Shown: positions 1 to 10,300 of the stretch, piece by piece
Layout of the letters: the number at the start of each line of letters is the position of its first letter
Position numbering within the stretch: the first letter of the stretch is position 1
Assembly (NCBI RefSeq): GCF_014844075.1
Contig: NZ_CP062165.1
Span: 5,580,001-5,644,000 of the forward strand
Origin: Paenibacillus sp. JNUCC-31
GTDB taxonomy: Bacteria > Bacillota > Bacilli > Paenibacillales > Paenibacillaceae
Length of the DNA: 64,000 bases
Direction: 5' to 3'
Notes under the pieces: generated by a model
Database searches by the model: none
What the model saw: only the letters and a program-made list of their open reading frames with translations
What the model was told of the DNA's origin: nothing
Translations under genes and position numbers: made by a program

Positions 1-287
1 TCATACAGGGTAAGGTCCTCAGGAGGGAAGGCGGTTAAATGGGAAGCAGGTGTTGGTGATGTGAAGTAGTCACCGAGCCTGGATTCAAGGGTAAGTATGC
101 CCTCATCCAAAGCCAATCCAATCGCCATACAGGTAAACGATTTGCTGACAGAATGCTGTAAGCGGCGCATATCTGTGGTGTGATCCCACGCTCCGATTGT
201 AATCCCTTTCTGCAATACACGAACAGAATATACGTTTAACTGCTGTTCATTAATATGATGAACAAAAGAATCTATAATACTCGACAT
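1..287 (-). CDS. Serine hydrolase of the beta-lactamase (class C / penicillin-binding) family, 3' part cut by window edge
   Basis: The first ~95 codons are visible on the minus strand, from an ATG at 285-287 preceded by GAAAGGA. The peptide begins MSSIIDSFVHHI and reaches the motif SVSKSFT at about residues 47-53, the SxxK acylation motif of class C beta-lactamase-like esterases and carboxypeptidases. The context (residues before SVSK, then GLALDEGILTLESRLGDYF) is the usual one for this family. No signal peptide is seen, so a cytoplasmic esterase is more likely than a secreted antibiotic-inactivating enzyme. The YxN motif and the C-terminus lie outside the window, so substrate cannot be judged. 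It is divergent from the sugar operon that begins at 754. Confidence 0.7.
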   Translation of the reverse strand, partial: MSSIIDSFVHHINEQQLNVYSVRVLQKGITIGAWDHTTDMRRLQHSVSKSFTCMAIGLALDEGILTLESRLGDYFTSPTPASHLTAFPPEDLTLY

Positions 288-330
288 CGTAACATCCTTT
301 CTGAAAAAAAGAAGAATTTTAACTATTGGT

Positions 331-340
331 GAAACGTTTC
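331..340. promoter_or_regulatory. Perfect palindrome GAAACGTTTC, LacI/CcpA-type operator
   Basis: A 10-bp perfect palindrome centred on ACGT lies 44 bp upstream of the minus-strand hydrolase gene. Its AAACGTTT core is typical of LacI-family operators, including cre sites, although the flanks match the cre consensus only partly. It could repress the leftward gene. Confidence 0.4.
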
Positions 341-517
341 CGTAATCTGGATCGAAAATTAGAAATTATGTTAGTACAAACTAGCTTCAATGTCAATGGA
401 GATCTGCAAACGGTTACTTAAAGGATATTATTTGACTTTAAAAGTGCCTTTTGACGCAAATTTTATCACGAAAAATCAGTTTTTTGAGAAAAAAGCGCGA
501 AATTTGTAAAAAGGTTA

Positions 518-547
518 TTGACAGGGTTTGCCCTTCGGGATTATGAT
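518..547 (+). promoter_or_regulatory. Sigma-A-type promoter of the sugar operon
   Basis: TTGACA at 518-523 and TATGAT at 542-547 are separated by 18 bp. The predicted start near 554 falls at the left edge of the first operator copy (554-577), so a bound repressor would block initiation. The leader to the first gene (754) would be about 200 nt. Confidence 0.65.
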
Positions 548-553
548 TTATTC

Positions 554-577
554 GAAACGATTCGAAGAAATCGCTTC
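554..577. promoter_or_regulatory. Operator copy 1 (inverted repeat)
   Basis: Left arm GAAACGATT (554-562), 6-bp spacer, right arm AATCGCTTC (569-577), with one mismatch between arms. The layout is the same as the copy at 631-654. It sits at the predicted transcription start of the esterase/ABC/GH3/GH94 operon and probably binds the LacI protein encoded at 10871-11884. Confidence 0.6.
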
Positions 578-630
578 CACGTAAAAAGCGTTGTAATCAA
601 GTCCATGTAAACCAACGTTGGCTATGTTTT

Positions 631-654
631 GAAACGATTCGAGAAAATCGTTTC
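631..654. promoter_or_regulatory. Operator copy 2 (perfect inverted repeat)
   Basis: Left arm GAAACGATT (631-639), 6-bp spacer, right arm AATCGTTTC (646-654); the arms are perfectly complementary. It lies 77 bp downstream of copy 1, inside the untranslated leader. The spacing would allow repressor looping or a roadblock. Confidence 0.6.
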
Positions 655-753
655 GATAACCAAGTGAAATACGGGGGAATCACAGTGGGTTGCAACAAAA
701 AGGCAGAACAACAGAAGCTTACAGACAGCAGCCGACGATGAAAGGGGTTACTT

Positions 754-1518
754 ATGGCGCATATAACGATCGAAACCGGATCGCCTACATTATGCATGAA
801 TACAAGCATACATGTAGTGTCCAGTGACTCCGGAGACACTTCAGGCGGTACGCTATATTTGCTGCATGGGGCAGGCGATAATGCAAGTACGTGGCAACGT
901 TTGACTACAATTGAAATGTACGCTGAGCAATATGGCTGTACCATCATTATGCCGGAAGCGAACCGAAGCTATTACACCGATATGGAATACGGCCTGAATT
1001 ACTTCCATTACATCACTCAGGAGCTGCCTGAATTCTGCAGGCGTCAGCTCAATCTCAATACAGACCCGGCCAAGACTTACGTCGCCGGTCTATCCATGGG
1101 TGGGTACGGTGCATTGAAATGTGCACTGACATTTCCCGAGAGGTACCGCAAGGTGGTCTCTTTATCAGGTGTGACTGATATTCAGACCCGGCTTCATGAT
1201 CCGGGAATGCCCTCAGGCATGATCAAGGAAATGAAAGCGGTTTTTGGAGAACGGTTACAGGTGAAACCCGATCAGGACCTGTACGCACTGTCTGCCAAGC
1301 TGTTGGAGCAAGGTGGAACTTTACCGGATGTTCTGTGTTGTTGCGGTGACATCGATCCCTTTGTGGATATGAATCGCAAATTCGCGGAATACATGCAGGA
1401 AACGAACTTTGAATTTCGGTATGTGGAGACGCCGGGTACCCATGAATGGAGATTTTGGGAGCAACACTTGAGAACCATGTTTGATTTTCTGTATAACGAC
1501 AAGACCAAAGTAGAGTGA
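754..1518 (+). CDS. Alpha/beta-hydrolase esterase (putative esterase family, CE1/esterase D-like)
   Basis: 254 residues with no signal peptide. The nucleophile elbow GLSMGG is at 112-117 (Ser114), the oxyanion segment LLHGAGDN at 36-43, a likely catalytic Asp in CCGDIDPF (199-201), and His230 in PGTHEW, so the triad is complete. The family (PF00756) includes tributyrin esterases, S-formylglutathione hydrolases and carbohydrate de-acylases. As first gene of a sugar operon, 11 bp before the first permease, it probably removes ester groups from imported oligosaccharides in the cytoplasm; this is inferred from context. The start is ATG after AAAGGGG. Confidence 0.75.
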   Translation: MAHITIETGSPTLCMNTSIHVVSSDSGDTSGGTLYLLHGAGDNASTWQRLTTIEMYAEQYGCTIIMPEANRSYYTDMEYGLNYFHYITQELPEFCRRQLNLNTDPAKTYVAGLSMGGYGALKCALTFPERYRKVVSLSGVTDIQTRLHDPGMPSGMIKEMKAVFGERLQVKPDQDLYALSAKLLEQGGTLPDVLCCCGDIDPFVDMNRKFAEYMQETNFEFRYVETPGTHEWRFWEQHLRTMFDFLYNDKTKVE

Positions 1519-1529
1519 GGAGATGCAAT

Positions 1530-2489
1530 TTGAAACCTGCAGCCGAAGGACCTAGCAAAAAGCTGAAGGGAAACTTGAAAGGCAATTCGCTCTGGAGTGA
1601 AATCTGGAAGCACAGAATGACTTACACCCTTCTTGTTCCGGGGCTCGTCTGGCTAATCCTGTTTGCCTACATGCCAATGGGAGGCCTGTCTCTTGCGTTT
1701 AAAGACTACAAGGCGAACCTGGGAATTTGGGGAAGCCCATGGAGCGGATTTGAGAATTTCAAATACGTTTTCCGTGACCCAACCTTTATCGACGCAGTAT
1801 GGCGGACGCTGTACATCAACATTCTGAAACTGATTATTCAGTTCCCGTTCCCTATCATTCTAGCCCTGCTGCTGAATGAGTTGCGGATGCGCAGAGGGAA
1901 AAAGTGGTTCCAAACGGTTCTTACGTTCCCGCACTTCCTGTCATGGATCATCGTATCCGGGGTAGTTATCAATGTTCTGGCGTATGACGGACTGGTGAAC
2001 AGTGCACTCGGATTACTCGGATTGCCAACCATTAACTTCCTGGGCTCCGAGTCCAACTTTGTACCCATGCTGCTGTTGACGGATATTTGGAAATCAAGTG
2101 GATGGGGTGCGATTATCTTCCTGGCTGCCATTTCTGGTATCGATCAGGATCAGTATGAATCAGCACAGATTGACGGAGCATCCCGTATGCAGCAGATGTT
2201 CCGCATCACATTGCCAAACATTCTTCCTACAATCACCGTCATGTTTATCCTGTCGGTCGGTGGATTGATGTCTTCCGGTTTCGACCAGATCTTCAACTTG
2301 GCGAATGCCGCAACCAAAAATGTATCGGAAGTATTGGATGTATACATCTATCGGATTACGTTCCAGTCTTCAACGGACTTCTCATTCTCGACAGCGGTCA
2401 GCTTGTTCCGTTCCCTCGTGAATATGGTCTTGCTGCTTCTCGCAGACAGATTTGCCAAGTGGCTTGGCGGAGACGGTTTGTTCCGATAA
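1530..2489 (+). CDS. Carbohydrate ABC transporter permease, LplB type
   Basis: About 319 residues with six predicted membrane segments. The cytoplasmic EAA loop is at about 210-230 (key residues YESAQIDGASR and LPNILPT) and contacts the ATPase. An earlier in-frame GTG at 1515 overlaps the ribosome site; the TTG at 1530, seven bases after GAGGAG (1517-1522), is the better start. The LplB-like permease, LplC-like permease and solute-binding protein form an importer of the CUT1 class. No ATPase gene is nearby, so a shared MsmX-type ATPase elsewhere probably energises it, as is usual for such Bacillota importers. Confidence 0.85.
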   Translation: MKPAAEGPSKKLKGNLKGNSLWSEIWKHRMTYTLLVPGLVWLILFAYMPMGGLSLAFKDYKANLGIWGSPWSGFENFKYVFRDPTFIDAVWRTLYINILKLIIQFPFPIILALLLNELRMRRGKKWFQTVLTFPHFLSWIIVSGVVINVLAYDGLVNSALGLLGLPTINFLGSESNFVPMLLLTDIWKSSGWGAIIFLAAISGIDQDQYESAQIDGASRMQQMFRITLPNILPTITVMFILSVGGLMSSGFDQIFNLANAATKNVSEVLDVYIYRITFQSSTDFSFSTAVSLFRSLVNMVLLLLADRFAKWLGGDGLFR

Positions 2490-2507
2490 GAGAGGAGGAA
2501 AATTGAA

Positions 2508-3410
2508 ATGAGCAAGAAAGCTAGCAAAAAGCCGAGAATTGGTACAGAAAGAATGACATTTCTCGATTACATTATCTTCGCCATATTACTTGTGCTTGCC
2601 CTGATGATTCTGATTCCGTTCTGGAATGTCATCATGATCTCGTTCGCAACACAAAAAGAATATGCTGCCAATCCATTTTTGATGTTCCCTAAAGAGTTCA
2701 CTCTGGATTCCTATAGAGCACTGTTTGCTAACGGAACGATTCTGTCGGGATACAAAAACACCATTATTTTGCTCGTCATCGGCTTGCCACTCAGTTTGTT
2801 CCTGACAACAAGCATGGCGTACGGTCTTAGCCGCAGCAACTTCCCGTTCAAGAAATTTCTCTTTTTCCTGGTACTGTTCACCATGATTTTCAATGGTGGT
2901 ATTGTACCGCTGTACCTGGTCATGAAATCACTTCACCTTACAGGTACGCTGTGGTCCGTTATCCTGGCGGGAAGCTTCAGTGCTTTCAATATGATTCTGA
3001 TGATGAACTACTTTTATACCTTGCCTGAATCGCTGATGGAATCCGCGAGACTGGATGGTGCAGGAGAGTGGAGAATTCTGTTCTCGGTTGTCCTTCCGCT
3101 GGCTACACCAATTATGGCTACGATTACGTTGTTCTACGGCGTGGCGTACTGGAACAGTTGGTACGATGCGATGATATTCCTGCGAAAAGCGGATCAGTTG
3201 CCGCTGCAGAATGTATTGCGGGCGATTATTGTCACATCCCAGACAAACGCATCCAATGCTTCGAGCGTAGATGCAACCCAAGTGAGCAATTTCTCAATGG
3301 GTATGAAGATGGCGGCAGTATTTGTCACCATGGTACCAATTATGTGTTTCTTCCCAATGCTGCAAAAACACTTTGCCAAAGGGGTATTAACAGGGGCTAT
3401 CAAGACCTGA
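2508..3410 (+). CDS. Carbohydrate ABC transporter permease, LplC/YtcP type
   Basis: 300 residues, ATG start behind AGGAGG, 18 bp after the first permease. A short charged N-terminus is followed by a membrane segment at about 20-45 and several more. The EAA loop lies at about 174-200 (ESARLDGAGEWR then VLPLATP). It pairs with the preceding permease to form the transmembrane channel of the sugar importer. The length and C-terminal KGVLTGAIKT-type ending are normal for this subfamily. Sugar specificity is set by the binding protein encoded next. Confidence 0.87.
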   Translation: MSKKASKKPRIGTERMTFLDYIIFAILLVLALMILIPFWNVIMISFATQKEYAANPFLMFPKEFTLDSYRALFANGTILSGYKNTIILLVIGLPLSLFLTTSMAYGLSRSNFPFKKFLFFLVLFTMIFNGGIVPLYLVMKSLHLTGTLWSVILAGSFSAFNMILMMNYFYTLPESLMESARLDGAGEWRILFSVVLPLATPIMATITLFYGVAYWNSWYDAMIFLRKADQLPLQNVLRAIIVTSQTNASNASSVDATQVSNFSMGMKMAAVFVTMVPIMCFFPMLQKHFAKGVLTGAIKT

Positions 3411-3465
3411 TTATACGCATAGGATTTTGACTTGAAATTCTACTAAAAAACATGGGGGTAAAAGC

Positions 3466-5064
3466 ATGAAAACGAACAAAAAGTTGTCAGTAAGAGCTCT
3501 CTTTGCCATCACGCTTAGTGTAGTTATGCTGATGGTGACCGCTTGTTCCAGCCAAGGTGCTTCAGGTGGTAACGAAAAAGATGCAGAGGGAAATTACAAA
3601 GACAACCTGACCATCTCTGTAGCTAACCTGACCGAAATCAAAAACGGGAATCTGGATAATGATTTCCACAAGTTCTGGACTGACAAGTTCAATGTAACAT
3701 GGGATTACAACTATATCGATTGGGATTCATGGGGCGAGAAGCTTCGTCTGTGGATCAACTCTGGCGACTTGCCGGATGTAGCAGTATGGAACTACGTGCA
3801 TGGTGATGCCATGAACAGTATTGATCAAGGCCTGTTCTACAAATTCCCGGATGACTGGAAAGAACGCTGGCCTAACGTGGCAGCAGCCTACAAGTTAACC
3901 GGTCTTGGAGACAAACTGGAAGAACTGACGGGCGGAACATACGTCCTGCCAAGACCAATCTATTTTGAGAACAAACCAGCTGACCCATTGACGAACCAAA
4001 TTGGTGTCATTGCGCTTCGTAAAGACTGGGCTGAAGCGGTTGGTTTTGAACTGAAAGATGCTTATACAACATCCGAATTGAATGAATATGCTGAGCTTGT
4101 GAAAGAAAAAGATCCAGGCAAAGTGGGCAACAAACTTGTACCTCTGTCCTATAATGCGGCAGATGCGATGACAAACATGATTATGCCGAACAGTGTGCAT
4201 GCCATGACCGATTCTCCGTTCTACAAAGGTGAAGATGGCCAGTTCCACTGGGGACCAGCAGATCCTGAGACGCTGACAGGACTGAAATTGATGCAAAAAG
4301 CCTACAAGGATGGTTTGCTGAATCCTGAGTTCTACACATGGAAAAACAATGAAGGTCAAAACAACTTCAAAGTAACAGGAACAGCTGCAGTAACAAGTCT
4401 GGGCGGACTGGCTTCGTACAGACAAGGTCTGGATTCCGATATGAGAAAGAATCTGGGTGTAGATAGTGATGAACTGGTACACACAGCAATTGTATTGGGC
4501 GATGACGGGAAATACCGTAACATGGAGCAAGCAAACTTCTGGTCTGCATTGATCTTCAATCCGAACATCAGTGACGAGAAATTCGAACGCATCATGGATC
4601 TGATCGACTACTCGACTACCAAAGAAGGACAACTGCTGATCAACATGGGCTTCGAAGGAAAAGATTGGAAATATGACGAAAACAATGAACTCGTTAGCTT
4701 GCTGCCAGAAGGTACTGTCCTGGAAGACAAATACCCGGCACGCTTCGAAGGTCTGTATCTTCTGGGTGACGACTTCAGTGTAGTAAATCCTGCAATCAAA
4801 AAGGATTATCGTGATAGAGCTGTGAAGCTGTTCCAGGAAAAAGCAAAACTCGGAACAGAAGGTCAATCCCTCGCAGCATACGACTGGGATGTCAACCTGT
4901 ACGATTCCAAAGCTAAAAGTCAGGCTTCGTTCGACTACCAGAATGAGTATGCCAACCTGATCCTCAAAAGTGGAGATCTGGAAGCGAACTGGAAAGAATG
5001 GGTAAACAGCAAAATGTCCCTGGTTCAACCTTATCTGGATGAACTGAACAAAGAATTCAAGTAA
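3466..5064 (+). CDS. Extracellular solute-binding lipoprotein (LplA-like) of the sugar importer
   Basis: 532 residues. A lipoprotein signal (KK near the N-terminus, hydrophobic 11-24, lipobox VTAC with Cys27) is followed by a Ser/Gly linker. The mature part is a long type of family 1 solute-binding protein rich in aromatic residues. It follows the two permeases and is closed off by a terminator before the GH3 gene, the usual way to give the binding protein extra expression. From its neighbours (GH3 plus GH94 phosphorylase) the ligand is probably sophoro-oligosaccharides; this is inference and no ligand residue was identified. Confidence 0.85.
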   Translation: MKTNKKLSVRALFAITLSVVMLMVTACSSQGASGGNEKDAEGNYKDNLTISVANLTEIKNGNLDNDFHKFWTDKFNVTWDYNYIDWDSWGEKLRLWINSGDLPDVAVWNYVHGDAMNSIDQGLFYKFPDDWKERWPNVAAAYKLTGLGDKLEELTGGTYVLPRPIYFENKPADPLTNQIGVIALRKDWAEAVGFELKDAYTTSELNEYAELVKEKDPGKVGNKLVPLSYNAADAMTNMIMPNSVHAMTDSPFYKGEDGQFHWGPADPETLTGLKLMQKAYKDGLLNPEFYTWKNNEGQNNFKVTGTAAVTSLGGLASYRQGLDSDMRKNLGVDSDELVHTAIVLGDDGKYRNMEQANFWSALIFNPNISDEKFERIMDLIDYSTTKEGQLLINMGFEGKDWKYDENNELVSLLPEGTVLEDKYPARFEGLYLLGDDFSVVNPAIKKDYRDRAVKLFQEKAKLGTEGQSLAAYDWDVNLYDSKAKSQASFDYQNEYANLILKSGDLEANWKEWVNSKMSLVQPYLDELNKEFK

Positions 5065-5123
5065 TCATTCAGTAGTTAGCAAGATGGGATAGGACAGATG
5101 TATTCTGTCGACCCCATCCATTC

Positions 5124-5170
5124 GAACCCGGTGCGCGGTCTCTCCCCGAACGCAGCCGGGTTCTTTTTTT
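5124..5170 (+). terminator. Hairpin terminator between binding-protein and GH3 genes
   Basis: GAACCCGG (5124-5131) pairs with CCGGGTTC (5156-5163), followed by seven T. As no good promoter is obvious before the GH3 gene, it probably acts as a partial terminator lowering enzyme expression relative to the transporter. Confidence 0.7.
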
Positions 5171-5198
5171 CAACAACATGCAGTGGAGGATAATGTCT

Positions 5199-7364
5199 AT
5201 GAATAACGAGCAGTTGCTAGATTTGGTGAAACAGATGACTTTGGAGGAAAAAACAGCTCAGCTTCTCCAATTAACTGCCAATTTTTATGAAGGAACGAAT
5301 GTCGAAGGTCAGATTACAGGGCCGATGGAAGAGATGGGAATCACGGAGCAGTCCGTGGATGCCAGTGGCTCCATTCTGGGTTTGTCCGGTGCACAGGCCA
5401 TCATTGATGTGCAACAAGCCTATATGAAGAAAAGCCGTCTTGGCATTCCGCTTTTGTTCATGGCTGACGTCGTGCATGGTTTTAAAACGATTTTCCCGAT
5501 CCCGCTGGCGATTGGTTGTTCATGGGATACCGAGCTGGCTGAGAAAAGCGCTGAGATAGCAGCACGCGAATCTGCAGTATCTGGTCTTCATGTCACTTTT
5601 GCACCGATGGTCGATCTCGTTCGTGATCCGCGCTGGGGCCGGGTAATGGAGACAACAGGCGAAGATCCGTATTTGAACAGTCTGTTCTCTGCGGCATTTG
5701 TACGTGGATATCAGGGTGACCGTTTGAAGGATGAGCCGGATCGTCTTGCAGCTTGTGTCAAACACTTTGCAGCCTATGGGGCAGCAGAAGGTGGTCGTGA
5801 CTACAACACGGTCGACATGTCTGAGCGTAATTTGCGTGAGTACTATTTACCGGCTTACAAGGCAGCACTGGATGCAGGTGTCGAAATGGTCATGGCTTCT
5901 TTCAATACGGTAGATGGTATTCCGGCGAGCGGAAATGAGAAACTGATGCGTGACATTTTGCGTGACGAGTGGGGCTTTGATGGTGTATTGATCTCGGATT
6001 GGGCTTCCATTCGCGAGATGATTGCTCATGGTGCAGCTGAAGATGACCGCGAAGCGGCATATCGCGCCATTCGTGCAGGCGTGGACATCGAGATGATGAC
6101 ACCTTGTTATGTTCATCATTTGCCGGAGTTGATCAAGAACGGAGAAGTGGAAGAAACGCTCATTGATGAAGCTGTACTGCGTATTCTGCAGCTGAAAGAA
6201 AAGCTGGGGTTGTTCGACAATCCACTTCGTGCAGCTGATCCGGAGCGTGAGCGCGAGATTGTGTTCTCAAAAGAACATCGTCAGGTATCGTATGAGCTTG
6301 CAACTAAATCCGCTGTATTGTTGAAAAACGATAATGACGTTCTTCCGCTGAAGCCAGAAGCCAATGTAGCGTTAATTGGACCTTTTGCCCAAAGTGAAGA
6401 CATTCTCGGATGGTGGTCTTGTGAAGGTGTCAAAGAGGATGCCGTTAAGCTCGGAACGGCTTTGAAGGAACGTCTAACTGCCGGGAAGGTTCATATGGCT
6501 CAAGGCAGCAACGTTCACAACATCACGGCTGAACAGATTGCTGAAGCGCTTGAAGTAGCAAGCAAAGCTGATCTGATTGTACTTGCCCTTGGTGAAGATT
6601 CCGAAATGAGTGGTGAAGGTGGCTCGCGTACGGATATTCGTTTGCCGGCAGCCCAACTGGAATTGGTTAAACAGCTCAAAGCAGCGGGTAAACCCATGGC
6701 CAGCGTGATTTTCAACGGTCGCCCTCTGGACTTGCATGGTGTATTTGAAGAATCCGATGCTGTACTTGAAGCATGGTTCCCTGGCAGTGAAGGTGGAGCA
6801 GCTATCGCGGATGTGCTCATAGGTGTCGTGAATCCATCTGCGCGTCTGACGATGTCCTTCCCACAATCTGTAGGTCAGATACCGGTATATTACAATCATT
6901 TCAATACAGGACGTCCGCTGAATCCGCAAAAGACCGAAGAGCGTTATGTATCCAAATACATTGATAGTCCGAATGATCCGCTGCTTCCGTTTGGCTACGG
7001 CTTGTCATACACCTCGTTTGAGTACGGTGATCTGAAAGTTTCGAGCCATGAAATGACTGCTGACCAGCCTTTGACGATCCAGGTGGATGTAACCAATACA
7101 GGTGAGCGTGCAGGCGTGGAAACGGTTCAGTTGTACGTTCGTGATGTATCCGGTGAAGTTGTGCGTCCGATGCGTGAGCTGAAAGGGTACGTGAAGCTGG
7201 CACTCGCGCCGGGTGAAAGTGGTACGGCTACATTTACGTTAAACGAAGAGCAGCTTCGTTATCATCATTCTGATTTGAGTCACCGCAGTGACAAGGGAAC
7301 ATTCCACCTTTTCGTAGGGCCGAATAGCCGCGATACATTGGAAAGTACCTTCAAGCTGGTGTAA
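5199..7364 (+). CDS. Glycoside hydrolase family 3 beta-glucosidase, BglX-like
   Basis: 721 residues from the ATG at 5199, nine bases after GGAGG; an upstream ATG at 5178 has no ribosome site and 5193 is too close. The N-terminal GH3 barrel carries VKHFAAYG and the nucleophile Asp267 in LISDW. The second domain carries the likely acid/base Glu473 in SEMSGEGGSR, and a fibronectin-III-like domain closes the C-terminus. There is no signal peptide, so it acts in the cytoplasm on imported oligosaccharides. In Listeria innocua a GH3 enzyme next to a GH94 1,2-beta-oligoglucan phosphorylase and a like transporter hydrolyses sophorose; the same role is inferred here. Beta-xylosidase or laminaribiose activity cannot be excluded. 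Confidence 0.85.
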   Translation: MNNEQLLDLVKQMTLEEKTAQLLQLTANFYEGTNVEGQITGPMEEMGITEQSVDASGSILGLSGAQAIIDVQQAYMKKSRLGIPLLFMADVVHGFKTIFPIPLAIGCSWDTELAEKSAEIAARESAVSGLHVTFAPMVDLVRDPRWGRVMETTGEDPYLNSLFSAAFVRGYQGDRLKDEPDRLAACVKHFAAYGAAEGGRDYNTVDMSERNLREYYLPAYKAALDAGVEMVMASFNTVDGIPASGNEKLMRDILRDEWGFDGVLISDWASIREMIAHGAAEDDREAAYRAIRAGVDIEMMTPCYVHHLPELIKNGEVEETLIDEAVLRILQLKEKLGLFDNPLRAADPEREREIVFSKEHRQVSYELATKSAVLLKNDNDVLPLKPEANVALIGPFAQSEDILGWWSCEGVKEDAVKLGTALKERLTAGKVHMAQGSNVHNITAEQIAEALEVASKADLIVLALGEDSEMSGEGGSRTDIRLPAAQLELVKQLKAAGKPMASVIFNGRPLDLHGVFEESDAVLEAWFPGSEGGAAIADVLIGVVNPSARLTMSFPQSVGQIPVYYNHFNTGRPLNPQKTEERYVSKYIDSPNDPLLPFGYGLSYTSFEYGDLKVSSHEMTADQPLTIQVDVTNTGERAGVETVQLYVRDVSGEVVRPMRELKGYVKLALAPGESGTATFTLNEEQLRYHHSDLSHRSDKGTFHLFVGPNSRDTLESTFKLV

Positions 7365-7399
7365 TTGGACACGGCTCATACAGATGAATGAAGGAGGAT

Positions 7400-10300
7400 A
7401 TGAATAGAAATATGAAGACCATGAATCAATCTCAAATCAACGTGCAATCCGGTGAACTGTGCTTTACGTTCTGGGAAAGCGGTGATTTGTTCAAAGCAGT
7501 AAGCGGAACAACAATGATTAATCAGTGGATGGCTAGTCCGGTGGACGGCTCCATGAACAATCTGTACTTGCGTTTTCACAGTGAATCCGGTATCCGATTT
7601 GTTCCGATGCTTGGCCTTCACTCCGACAGTCAGATGAGCACCGATGGCAGTCGTATGGTGTGGACAGGTACCGCTGAGGGTGTAGGCTATGAAGTCGTTT
7701 TTGCTCCGACAGCACAAGGTGTATGGTTCTGGGATGTAACGGTAAACGGTAATGGAGAAGAGGTCGACGTAGTCTATGGTCAGGATGTCGGCAATGCCGA
7801 TCCTGGTGCAGTACGCAGCAATGAGGCTTACTTGTCGCAATACATCGACCATGCCGTATTTGAGGATGAGAAGCTGGGATATATCGTAGTTTCACGGCAG
7901 AATCAGCCGCAGGGCGGGACTTTTCCTTATCTTCAACAGGGTTCATTAACCCGCGCAGCAGGTTATTCCACAGATGGATTTCAGTTTTTTGGTTTGAGTT
8001 ACAAGGAAACGAATGTGCCTGAAAGTCTGGGTAAACCGACACTGGCGAATGAAGTATACCAGTATGAATTTGCATACACAGCCCTTCAGTCCGAGAAAGT
8101 GGTTCTGAGTGGCGAAGCCCGTTTTGTGTTCTATGGACTCTTTCAGGCCAATCATGCGGAAGCAGTGAAGGAACTGCAGTACCAGGATGTTGTCCAACAG
8201 GCCTGGGACGAGTACGAAGCGAATGCAAGCGCAGCACAAACAGCATCCGACGTATTCCCCAAGGTATCTCTCCATCCGGTAATGGGTGAGCCTTTGCTTA
8301 CTTTATCGATGACCGAAGAAGAGGTGAATTCTCTTTTTCCAGCTTCGAAGAGACATCAGGAAGAGCGCACTGATGGTGAATTACTGGCGTTCTTTACAGA
8401 TACGTATGAGCATATTGTGCTCAAGGAAAAGGAAATGCGCGTGGAACGTCCTCATGGACACATTCTGATGAGCGGCAACAATGTGAAGATGGGACAGAAC
8501 GTGATCACGACATCTTCCTATATGTATGGCATTTTTAATTCCCATGTGGTTGTGGGTAATACGAACTTCAATAAAATGATGAGCAATGCACGCAGTGCGC
8601 TCAACATACCCAAAACATCCGGTCAGCGGATCTATGTCGAGGTTGAGGGAATCTTCCGACTGCTCACGATGCCTTCCCTGTTCGAAATGGGCTTTAACTA
8701 TGTTCGCTGGTATTACAAGACAGCTGAGGATACGCTGATCATCACGAATTATACAACGTTGGATACGCCTGAAGTACATCTTCATGTGAAGTCGGAAAAA
8801 GGAATAGCCTATCGATATCTGATCACCAATCAGATTACGATGAATGTGAATGAATATGAACTGCAGGTTCATGTTACGGAGCAGAATGGCGAGCTGAGCT
8901 TCAAGGCAGATCGCAGATCCCTTAGTGCCGAAGTATATCCGAATCTGGAGTATCGCATGCGGGTAAGCGGTGCGGAAGTGAAGGTTGGCGATGAGACAGA
9001 ACTGGCCAGTGGAGTAAACGCAGGCGACGCATCACTGACTACGTTACGGCTGGACAGCAGCGCTGAATGGACATTGACCATTCAGGGTCTGTTGGAAGGT
9101 GGACAGCCAGCATCATCGACACGCAGCTTTGAAGAGGAAGTGGCTGCCTATCGTTCCTTCTATGCAGAAGTGATGAATGGGTTCCATTTGTCCCAGCCTC
9201 AGAAGCAAGGAGCAGACGAACTGTTCAAAGTCAATGCTCTTGCATGGTGGTACACCCACAATATGCTGGTGCATTACTCTGTTCCACACGGATTGGAGCA
9301 ATATGGCGGAGCTGCCTGGGGAACACGGGATGTTTGCCAGGGGCCAGTCGAATACTTTATGGCTACACAAAGGTATGAGCAGGTCCGCGACATTCTGAAG
9401 ACGGTGTACTCCCATCAGTATGAGGATGATGGTAACTGGCCGCAATGGTTCATGTTTGATCGTTATTTCAAGGTTCAGCAGGAAGAAAGCCATGGTGACA
9501 TTGTTGTTTGGCCTCTTAAAGTACTAAGTGACTATCTGATTGCCACCAAGGATTATTCCATTCTGAATGAAGAAGTACCATATACCGTCAAACATGGTTT
9601 TGACTTTACGGATAAGACTGCCAGCGTGCTTGAACATGCCCAGAAAGAACTGGAGTATATCCAGAGCCATTTCCTGCATGATACATTCCTCTCTTCCTAC
9701 GGCGACGGTGACTGGGACGATACTTTACAGCCTGCCAATGCCCAATTGAAGCAATATATGGTCAGCAGCTGGACTGTGGCACTCACGTATCAAACGTTGA
9801 AGCAGCTATCCAGAGCACTTGCGCCTGTGAAACCGGAGCTTTCATCCGAATTGGGCGACATGGCAACGGGTGTGAAAAGGGATTTCAGCAAGTTCATGCT
9901 GGATACGGATGTGATTCCAGGCTTTGTATATATGGAAGATCCGGCACAAGCGAAGCGCATGCTTCATCCGGATGACAGCGAGACAGGTATTCAATATCGC
10001 TTGCTCCCTATGACACGAAGCATGATCGCGGAGTTGCTGGAACCAGAGCAAGCCCAATCCCATTTTGAACTGATCAAAGACAAGCTGTACTGCCCGGATG
10101 GCGTCAGATTGATGAATCGGCCAGCACAGTATGATGGCGGTGTAAGCACCCATTTCAAACGTGCGGAGCAGGCATCCAATTTCGGGCGTGAAGTGGGCTT
10201 GCAATACGTCCATGCTCACATCCGCTATGTTGAAGCTATGGCAAAGCTGGGCTACCCGGATGAGGTGTGGAATGGTCTGAGCATCATTAATCCGGTGGGC

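Noticed and set aside
331..340. Reading the palindrome GAAACGTTTC as a true CcpA cre site
   Set aside because: Centred on ACGT it matches the cre consensus at only 11 of 14 positions; kept as a general LacI-family operator candidate instead.
3895..5028. Minus-strand frame of 377 codons
   Set aside because: Antisense to the solute-binding protein, Phe/Cys/Ile-rich with odd composition and no start site; a shadow frame.
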